Positions 1 to 6,670 of a stretch of 17,457 bases of DNA are shown here, piece after piece. A model generated the notes under the pieces. That model made no database searches. It was not told the origin of the DNA and saw only the letters and a program-made list of their open reading frames with translations. The stretch covers positions 1-17,457 of the forward strand of contig DCIW01000132.1 of NCBI GenBank assembly GCA_002317225.1, given 5' to 3'. Each line of letters begins with the position of its first letter. The first letter of the stretch is position 1. This DNA is from Prevotellaceae bacterium UBA1716. GTDB taxonomy: Bacteria > Bacteroidota > Bacteroidia > Bacteroidales > Bacteroidaceae. Position numbers and translations under genes: made by a program.

Positions 1-314
1 ATGCCCTTGGTGAATGAACGGAGATAATCGAATTCTTCCTTGAGGAATGCAAGAGTCTTCTGCTTGTACTCATCTGTAGAGAAGAGTTCGGCAACATGCT
101 TCTTGTACTTTGCCTCGAGTGCGTTGATTGTTTCCTGTGCGCCCTCTGGATTCTTCTTGTAGAGATAGTCGGAGATTTCAACAAGAGTGTTTGTTGTTCC
201 TGACATAGCAGAGAGAACTACGATTTTCTGTTCACCATCTGTGATAAGATTTACGACATCCTTCATTCGCTGAGGAGTGCCTACGGAAGTACCGCCAAAT
301 TTGAGAACTTTCAT
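1..314 (-). CDS. lysC: Aspartokinase, N-terminal part (gene runs off the left edge)
   Basis: Aspartokinase phosphorylates aspartate, the first step towards lysine, diaminopimelate, threonine and methionine. The ATG at 312-314 opens a frame of about 104 codons that stays open to the window edge. The N-terminus reads MKVLKFGGTSVGTPQRMKDV; KFGGTSVG at residues 5-12 is the hallmark kinase/substrate loop of the family, and VVLSAMSGTTNTLVEI follows at about 33-48, also typical. Only the start of the kinase domain is visible, so the C-terminal ACT domains, and whether a homoserine dehydrogenase is fused, cannot be seen. It lies 96 bp downstream of ftsE on the same strand. The gap is AT-rich with a GT-rich tract, and I see no clear TAnnTTTG promoter there, so co-transcription with ftsE is plausible. 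Identity is firm; the exact paralogue is less so. Confidence 0.93.
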   Translation of the reverse strand, partial: MKVLKFGGTSVGTPQRMKDVVNLITDGEQKIVVLSAMSGTTNTLVEISDYLYKKNPEGAQETINALEAKYKKHVAELFSTDEYKQKTLAFLKEEFDYLRSFTKG

Positions 315-356
315 TTTCTGTATATTTTACCTTATTATTATTGTTCTATTAAATAA

Positions 357-382
357 TGTATGTGTGTGCGTGTGTATATGTG
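357..382. repeat. GT-rich (AC-rich on the minus strand) simple-sequence tract
   Basis: An imperfect alternating purine-pyrimidine stretch (tgtatgtgtgtgcgtgtgta and onward) lies in the 96-bp gap between ftsE and lysC. On the minus strand it would be an AC-rich, weakly structured part of the lysC leader. The run is interrupted and so is probably not very slippery. No function is assigned. Confidence 0.6.
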
Positions 383-410
383 CACGTTGGTTGTTTTTGT
401 GAGTGTGGAG

Positions 411-1085
411 TTATGCCTTGCCGTCTTCTTTGAGTTCCATATTTTCGAGTCGGATAACTCGTCCAGGATGGGTGTCGAGAAGTTGGACATTGTGGGTAAT
501 CATCACAACGGTTGATCCTGCCTCGCTGATTTTCTGGAGTAGGGAAGTGATGAATGCACTTGTGTCGGGATCGAGGTTTCCTGTTGGCTCATCGGCAAGG
601 ATAAGTTTTGGACGATTGAGGATAGCGCGTGCAATGGCAATACGCTGCTGCTCACCTCCGGAAAGTTGGTTAGGCATATTCTTGCGGAAATCGTTCATTC
701 CGACAAGAGTCAGTACGTCGGTGATACGCTGCTCGACATCGTTCTTCTTTTTCCAACCAGTTGCCTTGAGCACAAAACGGAGATTGTCTTCGACTGTGCG
801 GTCGGTAAGGAGTTGGAAATCCTGGAATATCACTCCAAGTTTGCGACGAAGTTCGGGAAGATGCTTACGGCGAAGTTTAACCATGTTATATCCAAGCACT
901 TCAGCCTTTTCGCCTTCAGCAAGAGGAAGTTCGCCATAGAACGTCTTAATGAGCGATGACTTACCTGTGCCGACTTTGCCCGTTACATAGACAAATTCGC
1001 CTTCATCGATATCAAGATTCACGTTCTTGAGCACGAGCTGTTCGCCTTGGTAGACGTTGATATTTTTATAGTTGATTAGTGACAT
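411..1085 (-). CDS. ftsE: FtsE-like ABC transporter ATP-binding protein
   Basis: A 224-residue soluble ABC ATPase. Walker A GKVGTGKS is at 36-43, Q-loop FQDF at about 87-90, signature LSGGE at 141-145, Walker B LILADEP at 161-167 (Glu166 catalytic) and the switch His198 in MITHN. The length and the RRKLGVIFQDFQLLTDRTV segment fit the FtsE/LolD branch. FtsE pairs with the membrane protein FtsX to control peptidoglycan hydrolases during division. No ftsX is next to it here. It sits 97 bp downstream of hisIE and 96 bp upstream of lysC, all on the minus strand. From memory, a lone ftsE-like gene beside lysC is seen in other Bacteroidales. It could instead serve another transporter; it is the only ABC ATPase gene in this window, while an ATPase-less exporter lies at 7840-12920. 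Confidence 0.85.
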   Translation of the reverse strand: MSLINYKNINVYQGEQLVLKNVNLDIDEGEFVYVTGKVGTGKSSLIKTFYGELPLAEGEKAEVLGYNMVKLRRKHLPELRRKLGVIFQDFQLLTDRTVEDNLRFVLKATGWKKKNDVEQRITDVLTLVGMNDFRKNMPNQLSGGEQQRIAIARAILNRPKLILADEPTGNLDPDTSAFITSLLQKISEAGSTVVMITHNVQLLDTHPGRVIRLENMELKEDGKA

Positions 1086-1090
1086 CTAAA

Positions 1091-1176
1091 CATTTACCAT
1101 TTAAATATTTACCATTTACCATTTGCCTCCGGATGGGGGCGGGGAGATTGCCATTTAGCATTTGCCTCCGGATGGG
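1091..1176. repeat. Short repeats between hisIE and ftsE
   Basis: The 97-bp gap holds an exact 18-bp direct repeat, catttgcctccggatggg, at 1120-1137 and 1159-1176, 39 bp apart. It also holds several near-copies of a catttacc unit at 1091, 1113, 1120, 1152 and 1159. The intervening ggggcggggag is unusually G-rich for this region. No clear promoter or terminator is seen. It probably arose by local duplication; it may affect expression of ftsE from the his transcript. Confidence 0.7.
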
Positions 1177-1182
1177 TACCTA

Positions 1183-1794
1183 TTAGTGCTTACACCAAGA
1201 TGGATCGTGACGAACGGCAAGTTCGCTTGCGAGATCCTCAATCTTGAGACCCTTTGAAGTGAGGAGGACGATGAGGTGGTAGATCATGTCTGATGCTTCG
1301 TAAACGAGACGCTCGTTGTTCTCAGCAACAGCTTCGATTACTGCTTCGAGTGCTTCTTCGCCAACCTTCTGTGCCATACGATGGCAACCGTCCTTGAAGA
1401 GTGATGTAGTATATGAACCTTCTGGCATTTCCTCATGACGCTTCTCGATGAATCGCTGGAGTTCGGTGAGGAACATGATTGGGTTTTCGTTCTTTTCGTT
1501 CCAACAAGTGTCGGCACCTGTGTGGCAAACTGGGCCAACAGGATTAGCCTTGATGAGGAGGGTGTCTTTGTCGCAGTCGTTGAGGATTTCAACAACATTG
1601 AGGAAGTTACCGCTTGTTTCGCCCTTTGTCCAAAGAGTTTGGCGTGTGCGGCTATAGAATGTTACTTTGCCAGTCTCTACTGTCTTGTTGTATGCTTCTT
1701 CGTTCATGAACCCAAGCATAAGTACCTTGAGTGTCTTAGCATCCTGAATGATTGCTGGTACGAGACCATCCATCTTCTGAAAATCGATTTCCAT
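1183..1794 (-). CDS. hisIE: Bifunctional phosphoribosyl-AMP cyclohydrolase / phosphoribosyl-ATP pyrophosphatase
   Basis: This enzyme carries out steps 2 and 3 of histidine biosynthesis: the HisE domain removes pyrophosphate from phosphoribosyl-ATP and the HisI domain opens the adenine ring. HisI occupies residues 1 to about 108, with DCDKD at 73-77 (Mg/Zn-binding aspartates) and the zinc cysteines Cys90 and Cys97 in GPVCHTGADTCW. HisE occupies about 110-203, with KVGEEALEAVIEA at 143-155 and EASDMIYHL at 166-174 giving its acidic metal-binding helices. The 203-residue length is normal for the fusion. It starts 12 bp after the hisF stop, so the two are surely co-transcribed. No defect is visible. 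Confidence 0.97.
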   Translation of the reverse strand: MEIDFQKMDGLVPAIIQDAKTLKVLMLGFMNEEAYNKTVETGKVTFYSRTRQTLWTKGETSGNFLNVVEILNDCDKDTLLIKANPVGPVCHTGADTCWNEKNENPIMFLTELQRFIEKRHEEMPEGSYTTSLFKDGCHRMAQKVGEEALEAVIEAVAENNERLVYEASDMIYHLIVLLTSKGLKIEDLASELAVRHDPSWCKH

Positions 1795-1806
1795 TTGTTG
1801 AATTAT

Positions 1807-2598
1807 TTATAATCTTACGTTTATACCTTCGTTAGTTAAATACTGTTTTAGTTCTGGGATTGGGATTTCGCCAAAGTGGAACACGCTTGCTGCGAGTGCG
1901 GCATCTGAATGTCCGTTGAGGAATGTATCGCGGAAATGTTCCTTGCTTCCTGCACCACCTGATGCTATGACAGGAATGGTGAGGCTATCGGCAAGACGAC
2001 GGAGTGCCACATCGGCAAATCCTGCCTTAACTCCATCATGGTTCATACTTGTGAAGAGGACTTCGCCTGCACCACGATCGTTTACTTCTTTTGCCCAATC
2101 AAAAAGGTTGTATTCTGTTTCCACACGACCACCATTCACGAAACATTTCCATGTGCCATCAATCTCTGGGTGACCATTTGGATGGATTGTGTCATCAATA
2201 CATTTAGCATCGATTGCAACGACACAAACCTGACTACCAAAATGGTTCGCTATCTCATCGATAAGATTTGGATTGCGGAGTGCGGCAGAGTTGATGCTCA
2301 CCTTATCTGCTCCTGCATTGAGGAGGCGTTCCACATCCTTGAGTTCGTTAATGCCACCGCCTACTGTGAAAGGAATATTGATTTCCTCAGCAATGCGAGT
2401 GACAAGTTGAGTGAAAGTCTTACGACCTTCGTGGCTTGCCGTGATATCGAGATAGACAAGTTCGTCGGCACCTTGAATCGAGTAAGCCTTACCCAATTCC
2501 ACAGGATCACCTGCCTGGCGAAGGTTTACAAAGTTTGTTCCCTTCACAGTCTGTCCGTCCTTGATATCAAGACAAGGTATGATTCTTTTAGCCAACAT
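1807..2598 (-). CDS. hisF: Imidazole glycerol phosphate synthase, cyclase subunit HisF
   Basis: HisF is the (beta/alpha)8-barrel that joins ammonia, delivered by HisH, to PRFAR, giving imidazole glycerol phosphate and AICAR. It has 263 residues with Asp11 (in IIPCLDIKDG) and Asp130 (VVAID), the two catalytic acids. Other barrel motifs are VKGTNFVNLRQAGDPVELG, DITASHEGR, FTVGGGI at 77-83 and IPVIASGGAG at 208-217 (phosphate binding). The first 11 bp overlap the end of hisA, and hisIE follows after 12 bp. This tight packing fits translational coupling. The partner hisH is two genes upstream in the same operon. Confidence 0.97.
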   Translation of the reverse strand: MLAKRIIPCLDIKDGQTVKGTNFVNLRQAGDPVELGKAYSIQGADELVYLDITASHEGRKTFTQLVTRIAEEINIPFTVGGGINELKDVERLLNAGADKVSINSAALRNPNLIDEIANHFGSQVCVVAIDAKCIDDTIHPNGHPEIDGTWKCFVNGGRVETEYNLFDWAKEVNDRGAGEVLFTSMNHDGVKAGFADVALRRLADSLTIPVIASGGAGSKEHFRDTFLNGHSDAALAASVFHFGEIPIPELKQYLTNEGINVRL

Positions 2599-3310
2599 AC
2601 TTCTTCAAGTCTTCCATTTTAATTTTACCTTCGTAGATTGCTTTGCCAAACACAACAGCTGGAATGCCTGCTGCTTCAAGAGCTTCAATATCCTCGATGC
2701 AACTTACTCCGCCTGATGCGATAAGATGAAGTTCGGGGAAGAGTTTCATAATGCTCTTGTAGAGTTCGATGGCAGGACCTTGGAGCATTCCGTCCTTGCT
2801 GATGTCTGTGCAAAGAACATTGTCAACACCTTTGGCGATATAGTTCTGGAGAAATGGAATAAGTTCATCGTTGCCTTCTTCCTTCCAACCGTTGATGCTG
2901 ATAAGGCCATTCTTTACATCAGCTCCGAGGATGATTTTGTTGTCGCCATATTTCTTTAGCCAAGACTCGAAAAGGTCTGGACGCTTTACTGCAACGCTGC
3001 CGATAGTGACCATTGATGCTCCTGATGCAAAGGCGATGTCGAGGTCCTCGTCTGTCTTGATGCCTCCACCGAAGTCGATGACAAGACTTGTGTGGTCTGC
3101 AATCTTTTCGATGACCTTATAGTTGACGATATGCTGTGATTTTGCTCCGTCAAGGTCAACAGTGTGCAAACGGGTGATTCCATAGCTTTCGAACATCTTG
3201 GCAACTTCGACAGGATCTTCGTTATAAACCTTCTTTGTGCTGTAGTCGCCCTTAGTGAGTCGTACGCATTTGCCGTCGATAATATCTATGGCGGGGATGA
3301 TTTCTATCAT
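2588..3310 (-). CDS. hisA: Phosphoribosylformimino-AICAR ribotide isomerase HisA
   Basis: HisA converts ProFAR to PRFAR by an Amadori rearrangement, the step just before the HisHF synthase. It is a 240-residue barrel with catalytic Asp9 (IIPAIDIIDGKCVRL) and Asp131 (ILGADVKNG), VDLDGA at 51-56, and phosphate-binding loops DFGGGI at 79-84 and IASGGV near 197-202. The ATG at 3308-3310 is preceded on the minus strand by AACAAGG, a reasonable ribosome site about six bases upstream. A copy of that site lies 15 bp further upstream. The gene lies between hisH (30-bp gap) and hisF (11-bp overlap). Confidence 0.97.
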   Translation of the reverse strand: MIEIIPAIDIIDGKCVRLTKGDYSTKKVYNEDPVEVAKMFESYGITRLHTVDLDGAKSQHIVNYKVIEKIADHTSLVIDFGGGIKTDEDLDIAFASGASMVTIGSVAVKRPDLFESWLKKYGDNKIILGADVKNGLISINGWKEEGNDELIPFLQNYIAKGVDNVLCTDISKDGMLQGPAIELYKSIMKLFPELHLIASGGVSCIEDIEALEAAGIPAVVFGKAIYEGKIKMEDLKKYVG

Positions 3311-3312
3311 AT

Positions 3313-3338
3313 AACCTTGTTAGGATTACCTTGTTAGG
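3313..3338. repeat. Duplicated ribosome-site-like 11-mer before hisA
   Basis: The 11-mer accttgttagg occurs at 3313-3323 and 3328-3338. On the minus strand each copy reads CCTAACAAGGT. The copy next to the hisA ATG is the likely ribosome binding site; the other is probably a short tandem duplication that fills the hisH-hisA gap. Confidence 0.6.
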
Positions 3339-3340
3339 TG

Positions 3341-3934
3341 TTAAATGTTCTCAATAAAATTCTTCAGTATTCGTTCGCCAACGCTTCCGCTCTTTTCCGG
3401 ATGGAACTGAGTTGCGTAGAAGTTGCCCTTGTGGAGCGAACTGCTATAAGGCTGAACGTAATCTGTGGTGGCAATTGTACTTTCGCAGAGAGGAACGTAA
3501 TAGCTATGGACGAAATAAACGAATTCTGGTTTGTCAAATCCATTATACAAATCCGACTTGGTGTCGTAGATTGTGTTCCATCCCATCTGTGGAACTTTGT
3601 CCTCATGACATTGAGGCATGAAACGCTTCACGTCAACATCGAACACTCCAAGACAATCTGTGTCTTGCTCATCGCTATGACGGCAAAGGAGTTGCATACC
3701 GATGCAGATGCCAAGAACTGGCTGAGTGAGCGAAAGGATAACTTTGTCGAGTCCTCTTTCACGAAGGTACTGCATAGTTGTACTTGCCTCACCTTGTCCC
3801 GGAAAGATTACTTTGTCTGCAGAACGTAATTCTTCTGGGTCGTCGGTAAGAATTGGTTCAAAACCAAGTCGCTTGACGGCATTGATTACGGAGCGTATAT
3901 TTCCTGCGTTGTATTTTACGATTGCTATTTTCAT
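3341..3934 (-). CDS. hisH: Imidazole glycerol phosphate synthase, glutaminase subunit HisH
   Basis: HisH hydrolyses glutamine and channels ammonia to HisF. The frame extends to 3940 through a TTG, but the ATG at 3932-3934 gives the family's usual start MKIAIVKYNAGNIRS, so I use it (197 residues). Catalytic triad: Cys77 in GICIGMQ, His178 and Glu180 in QFHPEKSGS. One oddity is the oxyanion-strand motif, which reads PGQG at about 45-48 where PGVG is usual; the codon is CAA. It is the first gene of the visible his operon. hisG, hisD, hisC and hisB are not in the window. There is no leader peptide rich in histidine codons, so classical attenuation is not supported. Confidence 0.96.
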   Translation of the reverse strand: MKIAIVKYNAGNIRSVINAVKRLGFEPILTDDPEELRSADKVIFPGQGEASTTMQYLRERGLDKVILSLTQPVLGICIGMQLLCRHSDEQDTDCLGVFDVDVKRFMPQCHEDKVPQMGWNTIYDTKSDLYNGFDKPEFVYFVHSYYVPLCESTIATTDYVQPYSSSLHKGNFYATQFHPEKSGSVGERILKNFIENI

Positions 3935-3981
3935 TAACAAACAATGAGTTTTTGTTTGATATCTTTTTACCGATGCTTTAT

Positions 3982-3996
3982 TGGTCTATAAGACCA
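3982..3996. promoter_or_regulatory. Small hairpin at the 5' end of the predicted his mRNA
   Basis: TGGTCT at 3982-3987 and AGACCA at 3991-3996 form a 6-bp stem with a 3-base loop. If transcription starts about 7 bases below the TACCTTTG box, this hairpin is at the very 5' end of the message, where it could protect the RNA or bind a regulator. It is too short to name as a riboswitch. Confidence 0.45.
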
Positions 3997-4005
3997 TAGA
4001 GAGTG

Positions 4006-4013
4006 CAAAGGTA
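4006..4013 (-). promoter_or_regulatory. Probable -7 box of the his operon promoter
   Basis: On the minus strand 4013-4006 reads TACCTTTG, an exact match to the Bacteroidetes -7 consensus TAnnTTTG, followed by CAC. The best -33 candidate, TTTTG, is 22 bases upstream, slightly longer than the usual 19-20. This leaves a leader of about 65 bases before the hisH ATG. No other promoter candidate is seen between the lyase gene and hisH. Confidence 0.55.
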
Positions 4014-4138
4014 AGCATTTTCAAACAAAAACTCACAAAATTTATTAAAAACGTGTCGTTTTGCCCTACGAAAAATGAAAATTACATTATATAATAGGCA
4101 AAATGATTGTGGGAAGTTGCAATTAAGTAGCAAATTGC

Positions 4139-6049
4139 TTATTTATCACTACCGAAATAGAACCCAGGTTCAGGTGGTTGATTATATGCCACATTTTCGG
4201 TTGCGACACTCAATCTGTAAGGTATATCCTCCATGAAAGATGGGAAACGGTAATCGGTTGGAATGGTCGTTGTGTAAATGCGGAGTTCACGACTGTCTTG
4301 AGTGCGAACAATCACTTCTTCTCGCCAATCACCAAAGATATCAGCGGAAAGACAAGGATTCTGCTTTGTGCCATTGTTGAAAGCACATCCTACTGCCTTG
4401 AAGTCAATGAGTTTTTTACAATCTCCTGTTGTCCAATCGAACTTCTGAACAGATTCTCTGTCGAGCAGTTCGCGAAGAAGGTCGCCATCCCACCAAACTG
4501 CAGAATTTTGAGGAATCCACTTTGCTGTTTCGTGAAGCTTGCCTTTTACATCGAAATATCCTTTTTGACTTGCCGACCACATCTCAAGGCCATAGTTTGT
4601 AGGATCAATATCTGCTGCCATTCCTCGACCTACATCATCACCACTTGGAATTTGGAAAATGACTTTTCCTGTCTTTGCATCACGAAGTTCGCTTCCGTCT
4701 CGTTTGTTCTCATGAACATCCCAAATCTGAAGCGATTTATCATTAGGGAAGAAAGCATATTGGTGCATGGCATCACCATGACCGAAACCAGTGGAATAGA
4801 GTGGGGTTCCGTTATCATCCACACACATGGAACCATAGGTAATTTCATCCTTTCCGTCTCCATCCACATCTCCAACACGAAGGTTATGATTACCCTGACC
4901 GGAATAGCGATTTGTGCCTTGAGGACGTTCTCTGTCAAGCTTTTCCGAATCAAACAACCACCTTAGTTTCAAGTCTTTTCCGTTCCAATCCCATGCTGCA
5001 AGATACGACTGGGTATAGTATCCGCGACACATAATAACACTTGGATGAATGCCATCAAGATAGGCCACGCAAGCAAGATAACGCTCGCTTCGGTTGCCGT
5101 AAGTATCACCCCATTCGTCGGTCACTCCACGACCTGGGAGATAATCAACCGTCTTCAATGCTTCGCCCGTTACGCCACTGAACACCGTAAGATATTCAGG
5201 ACCGGAAAGGATGCGACCAGTCACTCTTGAACGCTGTGCCTGACCTTTTCCCTCAATGGTCTTTTCCATATTGCCATCGAAGACGTAGTTGGCATCTTTA
5301 TCACCAATTATATTGCCTTTTCCATCAACTGTTCCGTCTGCTGTCTTCATCACAATTTCTGCCTTGCCATTTCCGTCAAGATCATAGACCATAAACTGTG
5401 TGTAATGAGCACCGGCACGAATATTTCGACCAAGGTCAATTCTCCATAAGAATGGATCTTTGCCATTATCGAAAGAATTTGGAATCTTGTAGCAGTCGAT
5501 AAGAACATTGCCTGTGAACCCTTCATGCGAATTGTCATGTGCATTGGAAGGTTCCCACTTCAGAATGATTTCATATTCACCATCTCCGTCAACATCTCCA
5601 ACCGAAGCGTCATTGGCACTATAAGAGTATGGCCTGCCATCAGGAGTTGTGCCACCAGCAGGAACTCTCAAAGGGACAGAGAGATAACTGTTATTATTGG
5701 AGTGCGGAAGATTGAAATATGCAACATCCTTATCTTTCATTTCAATCCCATTTCTTACCGGACGCACTTCGTAAACCACATCCTTCTTTATTCTTTTAGT
5801 CTTGAAGAACGTAGCATTGCTTATAGGCTTCTTGTTCAGGAGTTTTCCGTTTTGGTAAACATTAAACGAGAAGTCTTTTTCTTCACCTTTTAGGAGACGC
5901 CATGAAATGATAGTCCAATTGCCATCGTTTAAGCAAACGAGTCCACGACCGAGATGTTCCCTTTGTATTTTGGAATAGTCATAGTTCGGTTGTGCATTTG
6001 CTGCTAATGCGATAAAAGCAAACAGGAGTGAAATGAGTAGTTTTTTCAT
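4139..6049 (-). CDS. Secreted rhamnogalacturonan lyase, polysaccharide lyase family 11
   Basis: This enzyme cleaves the rhamnose-galacturonate backbone of pectic rhamnogalacturonan I by beta-elimination. The ATG at 6047-6049 gives MKKLLISLLFAFIALAANA, a standard signal peptide with a likely cut after ANA; the two-codon TTG extension to 6055 is unlikely. The mature part begins PNYDYSKIQREHLGRGLVCL, typical of YesW/YesX-type lyases. Calcium-binding beta-propeller loops recur: DVDGDGEYE near 152, DLDGNGKAE near 223, DVDGDGKDE near 394, ADIDP near 479 and ADIFGDWREE near 569. The 636-residue length matches single-domain members. It follows the small lipoprotein gene after 59 bp with no obvious promoter between, so they may share a transcript. 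No SusC/SusD pair or other pectin enzyme is visible beside it. Confidence 0.9.
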   Translation of the reverse strand: MKKLLISLLFAFIALAANAQPNYDYSKIQREHLGRGLVCLNDGNWTIISWRLLKGEEKDFSFNVYQNGKLLNKKPISNATFFKTKRIKKDVVYEVRPVRNGIEMKDKDVAYFNLPHSNNNSYLSVPLRVPAGGTTPDGRPYSYSANDASVGDVDGDGEYEIILKWEPSNAHDNSHEGFTGNVLIDCYKIPNSFDNGKDPFLWRIDLGRNIRAGAHYTQFMVYDLDGNGKAEIVMKTADGTVDGKGNIIGDKDANYVFDGNMEKTIEGKGQAQRSRVTGRILSGPEYLTVFSGVTGEALKTVDYLPGRGVTDEWGDTYGNRSERYLACVAYLDGIHPSVIMCRGYYTQSYLAAWDWNGKDLKLRWLFDSEKLDRERPQGTNRYSGQGNHNLRVGDVDGDGKDEITYGSMCVDDNGTPLYSTGFGHGDAMHQYAFFPNDKSLQIWDVHENKRDGSELRDAKTGKVIFQIPSGDDVGRGMAADIDPTNYGLEMWSASQKGYFDVKGKLHETAKWIPQNSAVWWDGDLLRELLDRESVQKFDWTTGDCKKLIDFKAVGCAFNNGTKQNPCLSADIFGDWREEVIVRTQDSRELRIYTTTIPTDYRFPSFMEDIPYRLSVATENVAYNQPPEPGFYFGSDK

Positions 6050-6108
6050 AGGCAATAATTAGTTAGTGATATTGCAAGTGTTATTGTTTGGTTGTGAATT
6101 AGTTACTC

Positions 6109-6588
6109 CTATTTGATGTTATATTCAAAATAGCAGACCTGACTACCTGTATAGAAACTCCAAAGAGAAGGATGAAGTTTGAATTGACGGATAGGCAACT
6201 CTTCCGAACCATTTACATATCCGAGCTTGATAAGCGAATCGGCATGATTATTATAAATGGTCTTTTTGATTTCAGATAAAGTGACTTTTTTCAACTTTGC
6301 ATCTAAAACACAGGCAGCCTTATAGTCGCAACTGCTGATTGCGTTACTTGCATAGCCAACTGTAATGGTGTCTTTAACATTAAATGTTGTGTAAAGTATT
6401 TCCATTTTCATCAACGCCTCACAGATATTATAATTCCATACGGAATCTTGTGGTTGAGAGTAAACGATACTGTCAACCTTTCCAATGTAATTAATATCCG
6501 CTGTGTTTGAATTGTCGTCATTCAAACACGATGTTACGATCATCGATGTGAAAACCAATGATGCGAACAATACAATAATCTTCTTCAT
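6109..6588 (-). CDS. Small hypothetical lipoprotein
   Basis: The 159-residue product starts MKKIIVLFASLVFTSMIVTS followed by Cys21, a clear type II signal with a lipobox-like VTSC. The residues after the cysteine are LNDDNSN; acidic residues here resemble the surface-export signal described for Bacteroidetes lipoproteins, so outer-membrane surface exposure is possible. The rest has repeated Thr/Val/Tyr stretches suggestive of beta structure and cysteines at about 57, 87 and 93. I do not recognise the family. It lies directly upstream of the PL11 lyase on the same strand, which hints at a role in handling pectin fragments, but only by position. The product is probably real: good start, signal and codon use like its neighbours. 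Confidence 0.8.
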   Translation of the reverse strand: MKKIIVLFASLVFTSMIVTSCLNDDNSNTADINYIGKVDSIVYSQPQDSVWNYNICEALMKMEILYTTFNVKDTITVGYASNAISSCDYKAACVLDAKLKKVTLSEIKKTIYNNHADSLIKLGYVNGSEELPIRQFKLHPSLWSFYTGSQVCYFEYNIK

Positions 6589-6670
6589 TACTTTTACTTT
6601 AAATTGATTTAATATTATATATAATGTGTGTAGATGTTTCTAAAAATGAATTGAATAAAGAAAAACCTGA

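Larger units (their letters stand above)
3945..4035. repeat. 15-bp inverted repeat around the his operon promoter region
   Basis: tgagtttttgtttga at 3945-3959 and its exact reverse complement at 4021-4035 flank 61 bp that contain a TACCTTTG box and a small palindrome. The right arm lies upstream of the predicted transcription start, so the normal his transcript would not contain both arms. The pair could act at the DNA level (a protein site or an invertible segment) or fold in read-through RNA from the lyase gene. The arms are T-rich, which lowers but does not remove their significance. Confidence 0.7.

Noticed and set aside
3935..4000. Histidine attenuator or riboswitch before hisH
   Set aside because: The leader has no short frame rich in histidine codons and no paired terminator/antiterminator; only a 6-bp hairpin is seen.
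4036..4138. Terminator after the PL11 gene
   Set aside because: Only a 6-bp GCAATT/AATTGC stem with an 8-base loop and no following T-run is visible, so the lyase transcript's end is left undefined.
4178..4966. 262-codon plus-strand frame opposite the lyase gene
   Set aside because: It is a shadow of the PL11 gene, with a protein of low-complexity isoleucine, cysteine and threonine runs and no recognisable family.
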